From Deltaproteobacteria bacterium (GTDB taxonomy: Bacteria; Desulfobacterota; Desulfobulbia; Desulfobulbales; VMSU01), in NCBI GenBank assembly GCA_021789795.1, contig JAJYJA010000115.1, forward strand, positions 1 through 7,720: a DNA stretch of 7,720 bases, written 5' to 3'. The translations under genes were made by a program, and so were the position numbers. Within the stretch, counting starts at the first letter, position 1, and each line of letters begins with the position of its first letter. A model generated the notes under the pieces. It saw nothing but the letters and a program-made list of their open reading frames with translations. It was not told the DNA's origin and made no database searches. Shown one piece after another: positions 1-7,600 of the stretch.

Positions 1-1637
1 TGGCAGGAACGCCTCCCAGCCGGGTGGCCATCCTGCCCTTTGCGGCCCATTCCGACCACGACCTGAACTACCTGACCAGCGGCCTGCGCGACATGCTGGC
101 CAGCCGCCTGGCCTCCCAGGCCGGGGTAGCGGTGGTGCCCAGGGAGAACGTCACCCAGGCCCTGGCCGGCAAGGCCAACCCCAGCGACCCCGCCGCCCTG
201 CGGCTGTTAGGCGCCAACCTGCAAGCTGACTACATCCTGGCCGGCAGCCTGACCACCGCCGCCGGCAGCCTGTCCCTGGACGCCACCTTGACCAGTATCA
301 AGGGCGACGCCCAGCCCCAGACCTTCTACGCCACCGCCCCCAGGGAGGAGGAGATCATCTCCGCCATCGACAACCTCTCCTGGCAGATAGCCGAGAAGGC
401 CTTCGGCAAGACCAAGCCCGCCGCCAGCGGGGTGGCGCCCATTCCCGCCGCCGGGACTCAGCAGGCCGCCGATCCCTACCAGACCGCCCATCCCGACCGA
501 CTGTTAATGGGCAAGGAGGGGGGCTACTCCAACGTCCTCAGGCCCCTGGGCGTAGTTACCGGGGCCTTGGGCTTCACCAAGAGCCAAGACCTTGATTACG
601 GCCTGGTGGCCATGGACGTTGGCGACGTGGATGGCGACGGCCAAGACGAATTCGTGCTCGCCTCGGCCTACGACGTCCGCATCTACCGCCGCACCGATGG
701 CCGTTACCAAAAGATTGCCCAGATCCCCCTGGGGCATAGATACACGATTCACTGGATCAGCTTGGGCGACATCAACAAGAACGGCCGCCAGGAGATCTAT
801 GTCAGCGCCGCCGACTCCAGCGGCCCCAGCTCCACGGTGCTGGAATGGGATGGCAAGGGCTTCGCCCACCTAGCGGACAACCTGCCCTGGTACCTGCGGG
901 TGATCGACATCCCGGGGCAGGGCAAGGTGCTGGCCGGCCAGCAGGCGGGGATCAACCAGTTGTTCGCCAAGGGGGTGTTTAAGGTGTCGCTGCAAGGCGA
1001 CCGGGTCGTCAAGGGCGAGGCCCTGCAAACCGGGGGGACGAACCTGTTTGACTTCAGCTACGCCGACCTGGAGGGCAACGGCTCCCTGCTGGTGGTGGCG
1101 ATCAGCCAGGACGACCGGCTGATGGTAATCCGGCCCTCCGGTAAGGTGTTGTGGACCAGCGACGACTATTTCGGCGGCACCACCCGCTTTGTGGGCGGCC
1201 AGCAGTACGGCGACCTATCCAAGATCGAAAACGACAGCAACGCCCGCATCTACATCCCGGCCCGGATCATCATCCGGGATGTCAACAACGATGGCCGGGC
1301 CGACGTCATCATCAACAAGAACCTGTCCTCCGCCTCCCGGATCCTCGCCCGGACGCGCAGCTACCCGAACGGCGAGATCCACGCCCTGACCTGGAACGGC
1401 ATCTCCCTTACCGATCTGTGGCAGACCCGCAAGATCGACGGCTACATCTCCGATTATCAGATGGGGCCGGTGCAGGTGCTGCCGGCCAAGGACGGCAAAC
1501 CCCAGCAGATCAAAACCGAGCTGAACGTGGGGGTGGTGCTAAACAGCAGCGGCTTTGACCTCTTCAAGTCCGACAGCGCGGTGCTGACCTTCCCTCTCCA
1601 CTTGACCGGCGACGAGGGCAAGGCACCGACGGAATGA
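1..1637 (+). CDS. FG-GAP/VCBS repeat protein with FlgO/TolB-N-like N-terminal domain (5' end cut by window)
   Basis: Probably a periplasmic or outer-membrane-associated beta-propeller protein of unknown job. The frame is open to the left edge (A-G-T-P-P-S-R before the GTG at 24). That GTG lies inside a typical first strand, VAILPF, so it is unlikely to be the start; the real start and any signal peptide are outside. Numbering from the GTG, residues 1-128 carry the pattern of FlgO/TolB-N/CsgG-like domains: VAILPF, an amphipathic helix (LTSGLRDMLASRLA), VVPREN and LLGANLQADYILAGSL. A Pro/Ala-rich linker follows. Calcium-loop motifs of FG-GAP/VCBS type come next: D201-V-D-G-D-G-Q-D-E, D249-I-N-K-N-G-R-Q-E, a weaker D348-L-E-G-N-G, and D419-V-N-N-D-G-R-A-D. 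The last two loops differ in spacing, so the propeller blades are irregular. The stop overlaps the next gene's start (ATGA), implying one operon and coupled translation. The repeat call is firm; the N-terminal domain call is by pattern only, and the function is unknown. Confidence 0.8.
   Translation, partial: AGTPPSRVAILPFAAHSDHDLNYLTSGLRDMLASRLASQAGVAVVPRENVTQALAGKANPSDPAALRLLGANLQADYILAGSLTTAAGSLSLDATLTSIKGDAQPQTFYATAPREEEIISAIDNLSWQIAEKAFGKTKPAASGVAPIPAAGTQQAADPYQTAHPDRLLMGKEGGYSNVLRPLGVVTGALGFTKSQDLDYGLVAMDVGDVDGDGQDEFVLASAYDVRIYRRTDGRYQKIAQIPLGHRYTIHWISLGDINKNGRQEIYVSAADSSGPSSTVLEWDGKGFAHLADNLPWYLRVIDIPGQGKVLAGQQAGINQLFAKGVFKVSLQGDRVVKGEALQTGGTNLFDFSYADLEGNGSLLVVAISQDDRLMVIRPSGKVLWTSDDYFGGTTRFVGGQQYGDLSKIENDSNARIYIPARIIIRDVNNDGRADVIINKNLSSASRILARTRSYPNGEIHALTWNGISLTDLWQTRKIDGYISDYQMGPVQVLPAKDGKPQQIKTELNVGVVLNSSGFDLFKSDSAVLTFPLHLTGDEGKAPTE
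1252..1282. repeat. Nested inverted repeats with two competing hairpins
   Basis: ACATCCCGG (1252-1260) is complementary to CCGGGATGT (1274-1282) around a 13-nt spacer. The same bases offer an alternative, tighter stem: CCCGGAT (1261-1267) with ATCCGGG (1272-1278) and a 4-nt loop. The two stems share bases and cannot form together. The segment lies in coding sequence directly before the D419 calcium-loop motif. Function unknown; it may simply reflect GC-rich codon choice. Confidence 0.5.
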
Positions 1638-3223
1638 CCGAGGAGGAAAAGCCGGTTGCCGCAGGCCACAACCGGCTTTGGCTCTATGTCCTAGTCGGGT
1701 GCGCGGTGCTGGGCTGGCTGGCCGTCGCCGCCCCCAGCCCCGAGTTTTTCCTGGTCAGCTCCGACGGCGGGCACCAGTTGACTGGCGGCACGCAGTTGCT
1801 AACCCTGGGCGAGCATCCCTATCTCGACTACTTCGAGACTTACGGGCCGTTGACCTTCTATGCCAGCGCCCTGGCCCAGTGGCTGACCGGCCTCCGGCCG
1901 GGGGGGGAGATCGCCTTAAACATCCTGGGCTGGGCCCTTGGCTACCTGCTCCTCTTCCGGCTCCTGCTCCTGATCTTCAATCGGGTCGGGCCCTCGCTGG
2001 CGGTTCTCGCCCTGGCCCTCCTCCTCTTGCCGCAGTTCTACAAGTACTACTGTGTCCTGCTGCCCTTTCTCTCCCTGACCGCGGCCCAGCTCTATCTGGC
2101 CCGCCCCGGCTGGAGGGCACTGGCGGGCCTGGCGGCCACGGTGGCGGTGGCCTGGCTGTTCCGCCACGATTTCGGGGTATACAACCTGCTCATGGCCTTG
2201 ACGGCCGTGCTTTCAGATCCGGCTAAATCCTGGCGGAGTCGCGGGCGGGCCGGGCTGGGGCTGATTGGCCTCTCGGCGCTCTTCTGCCTGCCCTGGTTTC
2301 TGTTCCTGCTCGCCCACCAGGCCGGACGGCGCTATTTTGCCATGATCATCTTCGCCTCCACCGCCATGAGCCGGGGGCTGATGCTGCCCCACCCCCTGCT
2401 CAACTGGCAAGATCCCTGGCTGTCATGCTGCTATCTGGCCTTCTTTCTGCTGCCCGTCGGCGCCCTGTTTTTACTCTGGCGCCGCCGCCGGGCATATCCC
2501 TCCGCCTTGCTAAGACTTCAACTCGCGGGCGTAGTCCTGGCCTTGGCCTCGCTGGTGCAATCCTCGCACCGGGCGGACTTCTATCACCTGCTGGAGGGGA
2601 TCCCCCCGGATTTTCTCTGCCTGGCGACCATCGGCCACCTCCTCCGCCCCGGCCCCAAGGCTGCGGAAGAATCGACCTCCCGCCGCTCCCCCTGGCGCGG
2701 CGGGGCGACCATCGGGCTCACCTTGACCCTGCTCATCCTGGCCTGGCAAAGCGCCCCCTACCCCTTGCTGGCCAGCCATTGGCCGCCGCAACTGGCCCGC
2801 AAGGCGTCGTATTACACCCTAACCAGACGGCCATATATCGACCGTCTGGTTAAAGAAGACCCAAAATTCTGGCCCGCCCGGCTGGTGCAGGCGATCCGGG
2901 ATCGGCTGACCAGGCCTGGGGAGCGCATCGCCATCTATCCCTTCTTCATGAAGTTCAACTACTTCGCCGAACGTCCCTTTGCCGCGGGTCTGATGCTGCT
3001 GGCGCCGGGCTACTTCGACTCGGAGGGGTATCTACAGGAGGCGATCACTAAGCTTCGGCGGCAGAAGGTGCGCTACGTGCTCTGGGACGAGGCCTTCCGT
3101 TTTGACGGCCTGCCGGCCAGAAATCCGATGCGCAGCTCGGCCTTGCTGCATGCGGCCGTGGTCAACGACTACCAGAACCTCGGCCAACTCTACGGCTTTA
3201 CGGTCTACAGACGCAAAGAGTAA
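1634..3223 (+). CDS. Polytopic membrane protein, probable GT-C-fold glycosyltransferase (GT39/ArnT-like)
   Basis: Likely moves a sugar from a polyprenyl-phosphate carrier on the periplasmic side of the inner membrane; the acceptor is unknown. About ten or more hydrophobic segments are visible, including residues 15-33, 93-116, 120-154, 162-176, 206-227, 264-282, 293-309 and 356-372. After the first segment comes a loop with D44-G-G-H, then H61-PYLDYFETYGPL-73. This matches the GT-C layout of an acidic residue in periplasmic loop 1 followed by a (P)Y-x-D-x-x-x-x-x-GPL stretch; many relatives have D-E where this has D-G. R177-H-D-F-G and H312-R-A-D-F-Y-H-L-L are further family-like motifs. Residues 390-529 form a soluble tail, as in many bacterial members (ERIAIYPF near 430, KVRYVLWDE near 478). 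The ATG overlaps the upstream stop by 4 bases; only weak Shine-Dalgarno-like bases (GAGGG, AAGG) lie 10-15 nt upstream, which fits translational coupling. The exact family could not be confirmed; an O-antigen ligase- or polymerase-like membrane protein is a less likely alternative. Confidence 0.7.
   Translation: MTEEEKPVAAGHNRLWLYVLVGCAVLGWLAVAAPSPEFFLVSSDGGHQLTGGTQLLTLGEHPYLDYFETYGPLTFYASALAQWLTGLRPGGEIALNILGWALGYLLLFRLLLLIFNRVGPSLAVLALALLLLPQFYKYYCVLLPFLSLTAAQLYLARPGWRALAGLAATVAVAWLFRHDFGVYNLLMALTAVLSDPAKSWRSRGRAGLGLIGLSALFCLPWFLFLLAHQAGRRYFAMIIFASTAMSRGLMLPHPLLNWQDPWLSCCYLAFFLLPVGALFLLWRRRRAYPSALLRLQLAGVVLALASLVQSSHRADFYHLLEGIPPDFLCLATIGHLLRPGPKAAEESTSRRSPWRGGATIGLTLTLLILAWQSAPYPLLASHWPPQLARKASYYTLTRRPYIDRLVKEDPKFWPARLVQAIRDRLTRPGERIAIYPFFMKFNYFAERPFAAGLMLLAPGYFDSEGYLQEAITKLRRQKVRYVLWDEAFRFDGLPARNPMRSSALLHAAVVNDYQNLGQLYGFTVYRRKE
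1900..1907 (+). repeat. G8 homopolymer tract in the glycosyltransferase gene
   Basis: Eight consecutive G at 1900-1907 span codons for P89-G90-G91-E92, in the loop between early membrane segments. Gain or loss of one G would shift the frame and remove most of the protein. It is the longest G run I noticed in the window; other runs reach about six. Confidence 0.8.
2820..2852. repeat. Perfect 11-bp inverted repeat with 11-nt AT-rich spacer, inside the glycosyltransferase gene
   Basis: TAACCAGACGG at 2820-2830 is exactly complementary to CCGTCTGGTTA at 2842-2852. The spacer, 2831-2841, reads CCATATATCGA and is much richer in A/T than the surroundings. It codes for residues around 396-407 (LTRRPYIDRLVK), just where the membrane part gives way to the C-terminal soluble domain. 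There is no following T-run, so it is not a classical intrinsic terminator. It could be an mRNA hairpin, a dyad operator or chance. Confidence 0.75.
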
Positions 3224-3233
3224 GGGGAGGGGA
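3224..3233. other. Convergent junction between the two gene pairs
   Basis: Only 10 bases (GGGGAGGGGA) separate the TAA of the plus-strand membrane protein from the TGA of the minus-strand efflux lipoprotein. A weak dyad, GGGAGG (3225-3230) with CCTCCC (3247-3252), reaches into the lipoprotein gene, but no T-run follows on either strand. No convincing terminator for either operon is visible here. Confidence 0.6.
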
Positions 3234-4664
3234 TCAGACCGACCCGCCTCCCAGCACCTGGTAGAGGGTGGTCAGGTTGAGGAGCCGGGCCAGGCGGACG
3301 TTGATCAGATTCTGCTGGGCGGCGTAGAGGGCGCGCTGGGAAACCAGGACGCTTAGGTAGCTATCCACCCCCTTGCCGTAGCGGGCCTGGGAAAGCTGGT
3401 AGCTCTTGGCGCTGGCCTCGGCGAGCGACTGCTGGGCCGCGAGCTGCTCGTCGATGGTGCCGCGCTGGGCCAAGGTGTCGGCCACCTCCCGGAAGGCGGT
3501 CTGGATCGCCTTCTCGTACTGAGCTACCGCCAGCTTCTTATCCGCCTCCGAGACCTCGAGCCCGGCCCGATTGGCCCCGGCGTCGAAGATGGGCAGGGAG
3601 AGCTTGGGCGCAAAACTCCAGGCAAAGGAGTCGGAACTAAAGAGGCCAGACAGGTTGGTGCTGCCCAAACCGGCGGCGGAGACCAGGGTGATGCGGGGGA
3701 AGAAGGCGGCCCGGGCGGCACCGATATTGGCGTTGGCCCCTTTAAGCAACTCCTCGGCCTGCAGGATGTCGGGCCGGCGGAGCAGCACCTCGGACGGCAA
3801 ACCGGGAGACAGTTCCTTGAGGGCGGTCAGGGCCTCGGCGAGCGAGGCGGGGAGGAGTTCCGCCGGCACCTTGGTCCCGGCCACCAGGTTCAAGGCGTTT
3901 TCGTCCTGGGCCGTCAGGGTGGTGTAACGGGCGATGTCCAGACGGGCCGCGTCCACGCTGGTCTGGGCCTGCTCAAGATCGAGGTCGCTGGCGATCCCGG
4001 CCTGGCAGCGGCTCGCAATCAGCTTGAAGGCGGCTTGCTGGTTACTTAAGGTCTCCTGGGCCAGTCGTAGCCGCTCCCGATCGGCGGCCAGGTTGAGATA
4101 GGCGTAGGCGACCTGGGAAACCAGACTCAACTGAGCCGCCCGCCTAGCCTCGACGGTGGCCAGGTACTGATCCAGGGCCTGAGCCTTCAAACTCCGCACC
4201 CGGCCAAAAAAATCCAACTCATAGGAGCTGATCCCCACCCCCACGGTGTCCTGCTGGATGGTCGCCGGCTGATGGGAGCTTTCAAAATCCGCCGGCACCC
4301 GCTGGATATTGCCCGCCGCGCTGGCATCCACCTTGGGCAGGAGGTCGGAACGCTGGATCTGGTAGAGCGCCCGCGACTTTTCGATGTTGATGGCCGCCAT
4401 CCTGAGGTCGCGGTTGTTGTCTAAGGCCAGGGAGATCAACTGGCGCAGCCTGGGATCGGCAAAGAACTCCTGCCAGCGGATGTCGGCCACCGCCGGGCCA
4501 GAATGACCTGCCGTTGCCTTGTAGGCCGGGCCGCTGGGCCAGTTGTCGGCCACCGGCAGGCCGGGCTTGACGTATTTGGGCATCAGGGTGGCGCAACCGC
4601 CAAGCCCCCAGAGCGCCCCCAGGGAGAGGGCCAGCCCGGCCAGCGCGCGCTTAGTGGGTATCAT
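3234..4664 (-). CDS. RND efflux system outer-membrane lipoprotein, OprM/NodT (TolC-like) family
   Basis: Forms the trimeric outer-membrane channel and periplasmic tunnel of a tripartite efflux pump. The N-terminus has a basic start, a hydrophobic stretch and the lipobox L21-G-G-C24. Cys24 would be lipid-modified, and Ala at +2 fits sorting to the outer membrane. The 476 residues match the family. Two outer-membrane-efflux (OEP) repeats are visible. The first has RWQEFFADPRL, then YELDFFGRVR and a long Ala/Gln/Leu-rich coiled-coil stretch. The second opens with the strongly conserved GLPSEVLLRRPDI...AE..L..ANANIGAARAAFFPRI signature of OprM/NodT proteins, then LPIFDAG and ARYGKGVDSYL. The start is supported by a good GGAGGT ribosome site 10 nt upstream. 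The ATG overlaps the stop of the transporter gene by 4 bases, so the two are expected to be translated together. Oligotropic NodT-type lipoproteins of this kind are found with both HAE1 drug pumps and other RND pumps; the neighbour makes HAE1 the natural partner. The gene lacks its own visible promoter. Confidence 0.95.
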   Translation of the reverse strand: MIPTKRALAGLALSLGALWGLGGCATLMPKYVKPGLPVADNWPSGPAYKATAGHSGPAVADIRWQEFFADPRLRQLISLALDNNRDLRMAAINIEKSRALYQIQRSDLLPKVDASAAGNIQRVPADFESSHQPATIQQDTVGVGISSYELDFFGRVRSLKAQALDQYLATVEARRAAQLSLVSQVAYAYLNLAADRERLRLAQETLSNQQAAFKLIASRCQAGIASDLDLEQAQTSVDAARLDIARYTTLTAQDENALNLVAGTKVPAELLPASLAEALTALKELSPGLPSEVLLRRPDILQAEELLKGANANIGAARAAFFPRITLVSAAGLGSTNLSGLFSSDSFAWSFAPKLSLPIFDAGANRAGLEVSEADKKLAVAQYEKAIQTAFREVADTLAQRGTIDEQLAAQQSLAEASAKSYQLSQARYGKGVDSYLSVLVSQRALYAAQQNLINVRLARLLNLTTLYQVLGGGSV

Positions 4665-7600
4665 CTTGAGTTTACCTCCGGTTCATGGGCCAGGGTGTCC
4701 GGCGTCACAGGGGGCCCCGCCTGGCGCCCCTTCCCGAACAGGCGGGAGATCAGCACGAAAAAGAAGGGGATGAAGATCAGGTCGATAAAGGTGGCGGAGA
4801 GCAGCCCGCCGGTGACCGCGGTGCCGATGGCGTTCTGGGCCCCTGCCCCGGCGCCGTTTGTCAGGGCCAGGGGCAGGGTGCCGAAGAAGAAGGCCATCGA
4901 GGTCATGATCACCGGCCGCAGCCGGATCTTGACCGCCGCCAGGGTGGCCTCGACCAGCTCGTGGCCCTGCCGCAACTGCTCCTTGATGAACTGAATAATC
5001 AGGATGGCGTTCTTGGTGGAAAGCCCCACGGTGGTCAGCAGGCCGATCTGAAGATAGATGTCGTTGGGCAGCCCCCGCATGGTCACGGCGCTCACCGCCC
5101 CCACCAGGCCCAGGGGCAGCATCAGCAGGTTGACGAAGGGGATGGTCCAGCTCTCGTAAAGGGCCGCCACGCTTAGAAACACCACCAAGAGCGAGATGGC
5201 GTAGAGGGCGGGCGCCTGCTTGCCGGCGTTCTTCTCCTCGTAGGAGAGGCCGGTCCACTCGTAGCCGATCCCGGTCGGCAGCTTGGCGGCCAGCCTCTCC
5301 ATCTCGGTCATCGCCTCGCCGGTGCTCACCCCGGGGGCGGCCTGACCCATGATCTCCACCGACGGGATACCGTTGTAACGCTCAAGCTTGGGCGAGCCGT
5401 ACTGCCAACGGGCGCTGGAGAAGGCCGAAAACGGCACCATCTTCCCGGTCTTGTTGCGGACGTACCAGCGGTTGATGTCCTCGGGCAGCATCCGGTATTT
5501 GGCCTCCGACTGGAGATAGACCTTCTTCACCCGGCCGTTTTGAATAAAATCGTTGACGTAGGAACTGCCCCAGGCGGTGGAGAGGGTGCTGTTGATGTCG
5601 TCCAGGGATAAGCCCTGGCTGCCGGCCCGCACGTCGTCGATGTCGAGCTTGAACTGGGGCGAGTCGTCCTGGCCGTTGGGCCGCACCGCCACCAGTTTGT
5701 GATCCTGCATCGCCAGGCCCAAAAGCTGGTTTCTGGCCGCCATCAGCTGCTCGTGGCCCAGGCCGCCCCGATCCTGAAGCTGCATGTCAAAGCCGTTCGC
5801 CACCCCCAGCTCCAACACCGCCGGCGGCGCGAAGGCGAAGGCCAGGCCGTCGCGGAACTTGGAGAAGGCCATCATCGCCCGTCTGGCGATGGCCGGGGCC
5901 TTCATCGCCGCGCCGTTGCGCAGCTTCCAGTCCTTGAGCCTCACCCAGGCCAGACCCATGTTCTGGCCCCGGCCCGCGAAGCTGAATCCGGCCACGGTAA
6001 TAATCCCCTCCACCGTCTTGGCCTCGTCCTTCAGAAAGTGCCCCTGCACCTGGCGCAGCACCTCGAGGGTGCGCGCCTGGGTGGCGCCGGCGGGCAACTG
6101 CACCTGGCAGATCAAGAAGCCCTGATCCTCCTCGGGCAGAAAGGCGGTGGGCAGCCGAAGGGCCAAATGCACCATGACGGCGACCACGGCCCCGTACACC
6201 ACCAGATAGCGCAGCGGCTTGCCAAAGGAGCGGCCCACGATCCCCTCGTATTTACCCCGGCAGTAATCAAAGGCCCGGTTGAAGCGGCCAAAGAACCAGC
6301 CCAACAAACCGCCCTCGCCGAAATGGTGCCCCTTCTCGATTGGCTTTAAGATGGTGGCGCACAGGGCCGGGGTCAGGATCATGGCGGTAAAGACCGACAG
6401 GATCATGGCCGAGATGATGGTGACGGAGAACTGGCGGTAGATCACCCCGGTGGAGCCGCCGAAGAAGGCCATGGGCAAAAAGACCGCCGACAATACGGTG
6501 GCGATGCCCCACAGGGCGCTGGTGATCTGGCCCATCGACTTCAAGGTGGCGTCGCGGGGGGAGAGGCCCTCCTCGGACATGATCCGCTCCACGTTCTCGA
6601 CCACCACGATGGCGTCGTCAACCAGCAGCCCGATGACGATCACCAGGGCGAACATGGTCAGGGTGTTGATGGAGAAGCCGCTGGCCGCCAGCACCCCGAA
6701 GGTGCCCAGGAGCACCACCGGCACCGCGATGGTGGGGATCAGGGTGGCGCGGAAGTTCTGGAGGAAGAGGAACATGATGATAAAGACCAGGAAGACCGCC
6801 TCCACCAGGGTGCGCACCACCTCCTCGATGGAGATCTTGACAAAGGGGGTGGTGTCGTAGGGATAGACCACCTTCATGCCGGGCGGGAAGTACTTGGACA
6901 ACTCGTCCAGCTTGGCCTTGACCCGTTTGCCGGTCTCTAAAGCGTTGGCCCCGGCGGCCAGCCGGATGGCCATGCCGCCCATGGGCTTGCCGTTGTAGAA
7001 CGACTGGATGTCGTAGTTTTCGGTGCCGATGTTGATGGTGGCCACGTCCTTAAGCTTGACGGTCGAGCCGTCGGGGTTGGTGCGCAGGACGATGGCCCCG
7101 AACTCCTCCGGGGTCTTGAGCAGGGTGCGGGCGGTGATGGCGGCGTTGAGCTGCTGCCCCGGCAGCGAGGGTGTGCCGCCCAGCTGGCCCGCCGAGACCT
7201 GGGCGTTCTGGGCCTGAATCGCCGCGGTCACCTCGGCGACGGTGAGGTGGTAGTTGTTTAGTTTCGCCGGGTTCAACCAGATCCGCATGGCGTTCTGGGT
7301 ACCGAACAGCATCACCTCGCCCACCCCGTCCAGGCGGCTGATGATGTCCTGGAGATTGGAGACCATGTAGTCGGTGAGCGAGTTGCGGTCCATGGAGCCG
7401 TCTTCCGACACCAGCCCCGCGATCATCAGGAAGTTACGGGTGGACTTGACCACCTGGATCCCCTGTCTCTGCACCAGTTGGGGCAGGAGGGGGATGGCGA
7501 GCTGGAGCTTGTTTTGCACCTGAACCTGGGCGATATTGGGGTCGGTGCCGGCGGAAAAGGTCAGGGTGATGGACACCGCCCCGGTGGAGTCACTGGTCGA

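Noticed and set aside
24..26. GTG as the start of the first gene
   Set aside because: The frame is open to the window edge, the GTG is the Val of a VAILPF core strand, and no signal peptide would precede it, so the true start is outside.
1151..1558. 135-codon alternate-frame ORF inside the propeller gene
   Set aside because: Arg/Gln/Pro-rich out-of-frame translation within a gene whose own frame encodes clear FG-GAP motifs.
2623..2715. 12-bp direct repeat GGCGACCATCGG (2623-2634 and 2704-2715)
   Set aside because: Both copies encode the same short L/G-A-T-I-G stretch in frame within a low-complexity GC-rich gene; no third copy or spacer pattern supports a functional repeat.
3196..3218. Possible hairpin at the end of the glycosyltransferase gene as a minus-strand terminator
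   Set aside because: CTTT...AAAG arms pair with several mismatches and only short stems, with no T-run in the right place.
4206..4212. A7/T7 tract in the channel gene as a frameshift or slippage site
   Set aside because: It codes for the conserved Phe-Phe of YELDFFGRV, the frame is intact on both sides, and seven bases is short; no stop or second frame suggests programmed shifting.
4503..5176. Long plus-strand open frames opposite the channel and transporter genes
   Set aside because: They are antisense to two very well conserved proteins, have biased Gly/Arg/His/Gln-rich composition typical of GC-rich shadow frames, and show no recognisable domain.
5699..6349. 216-codon plus-strand open frame opposite the transporter
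   Set aside because: It is the reverse-strand shadow of the conserved RND gene; the His/Gln/Gly-rich translation has no hydrophobic or domain pattern and there is no convincing ribosome site.
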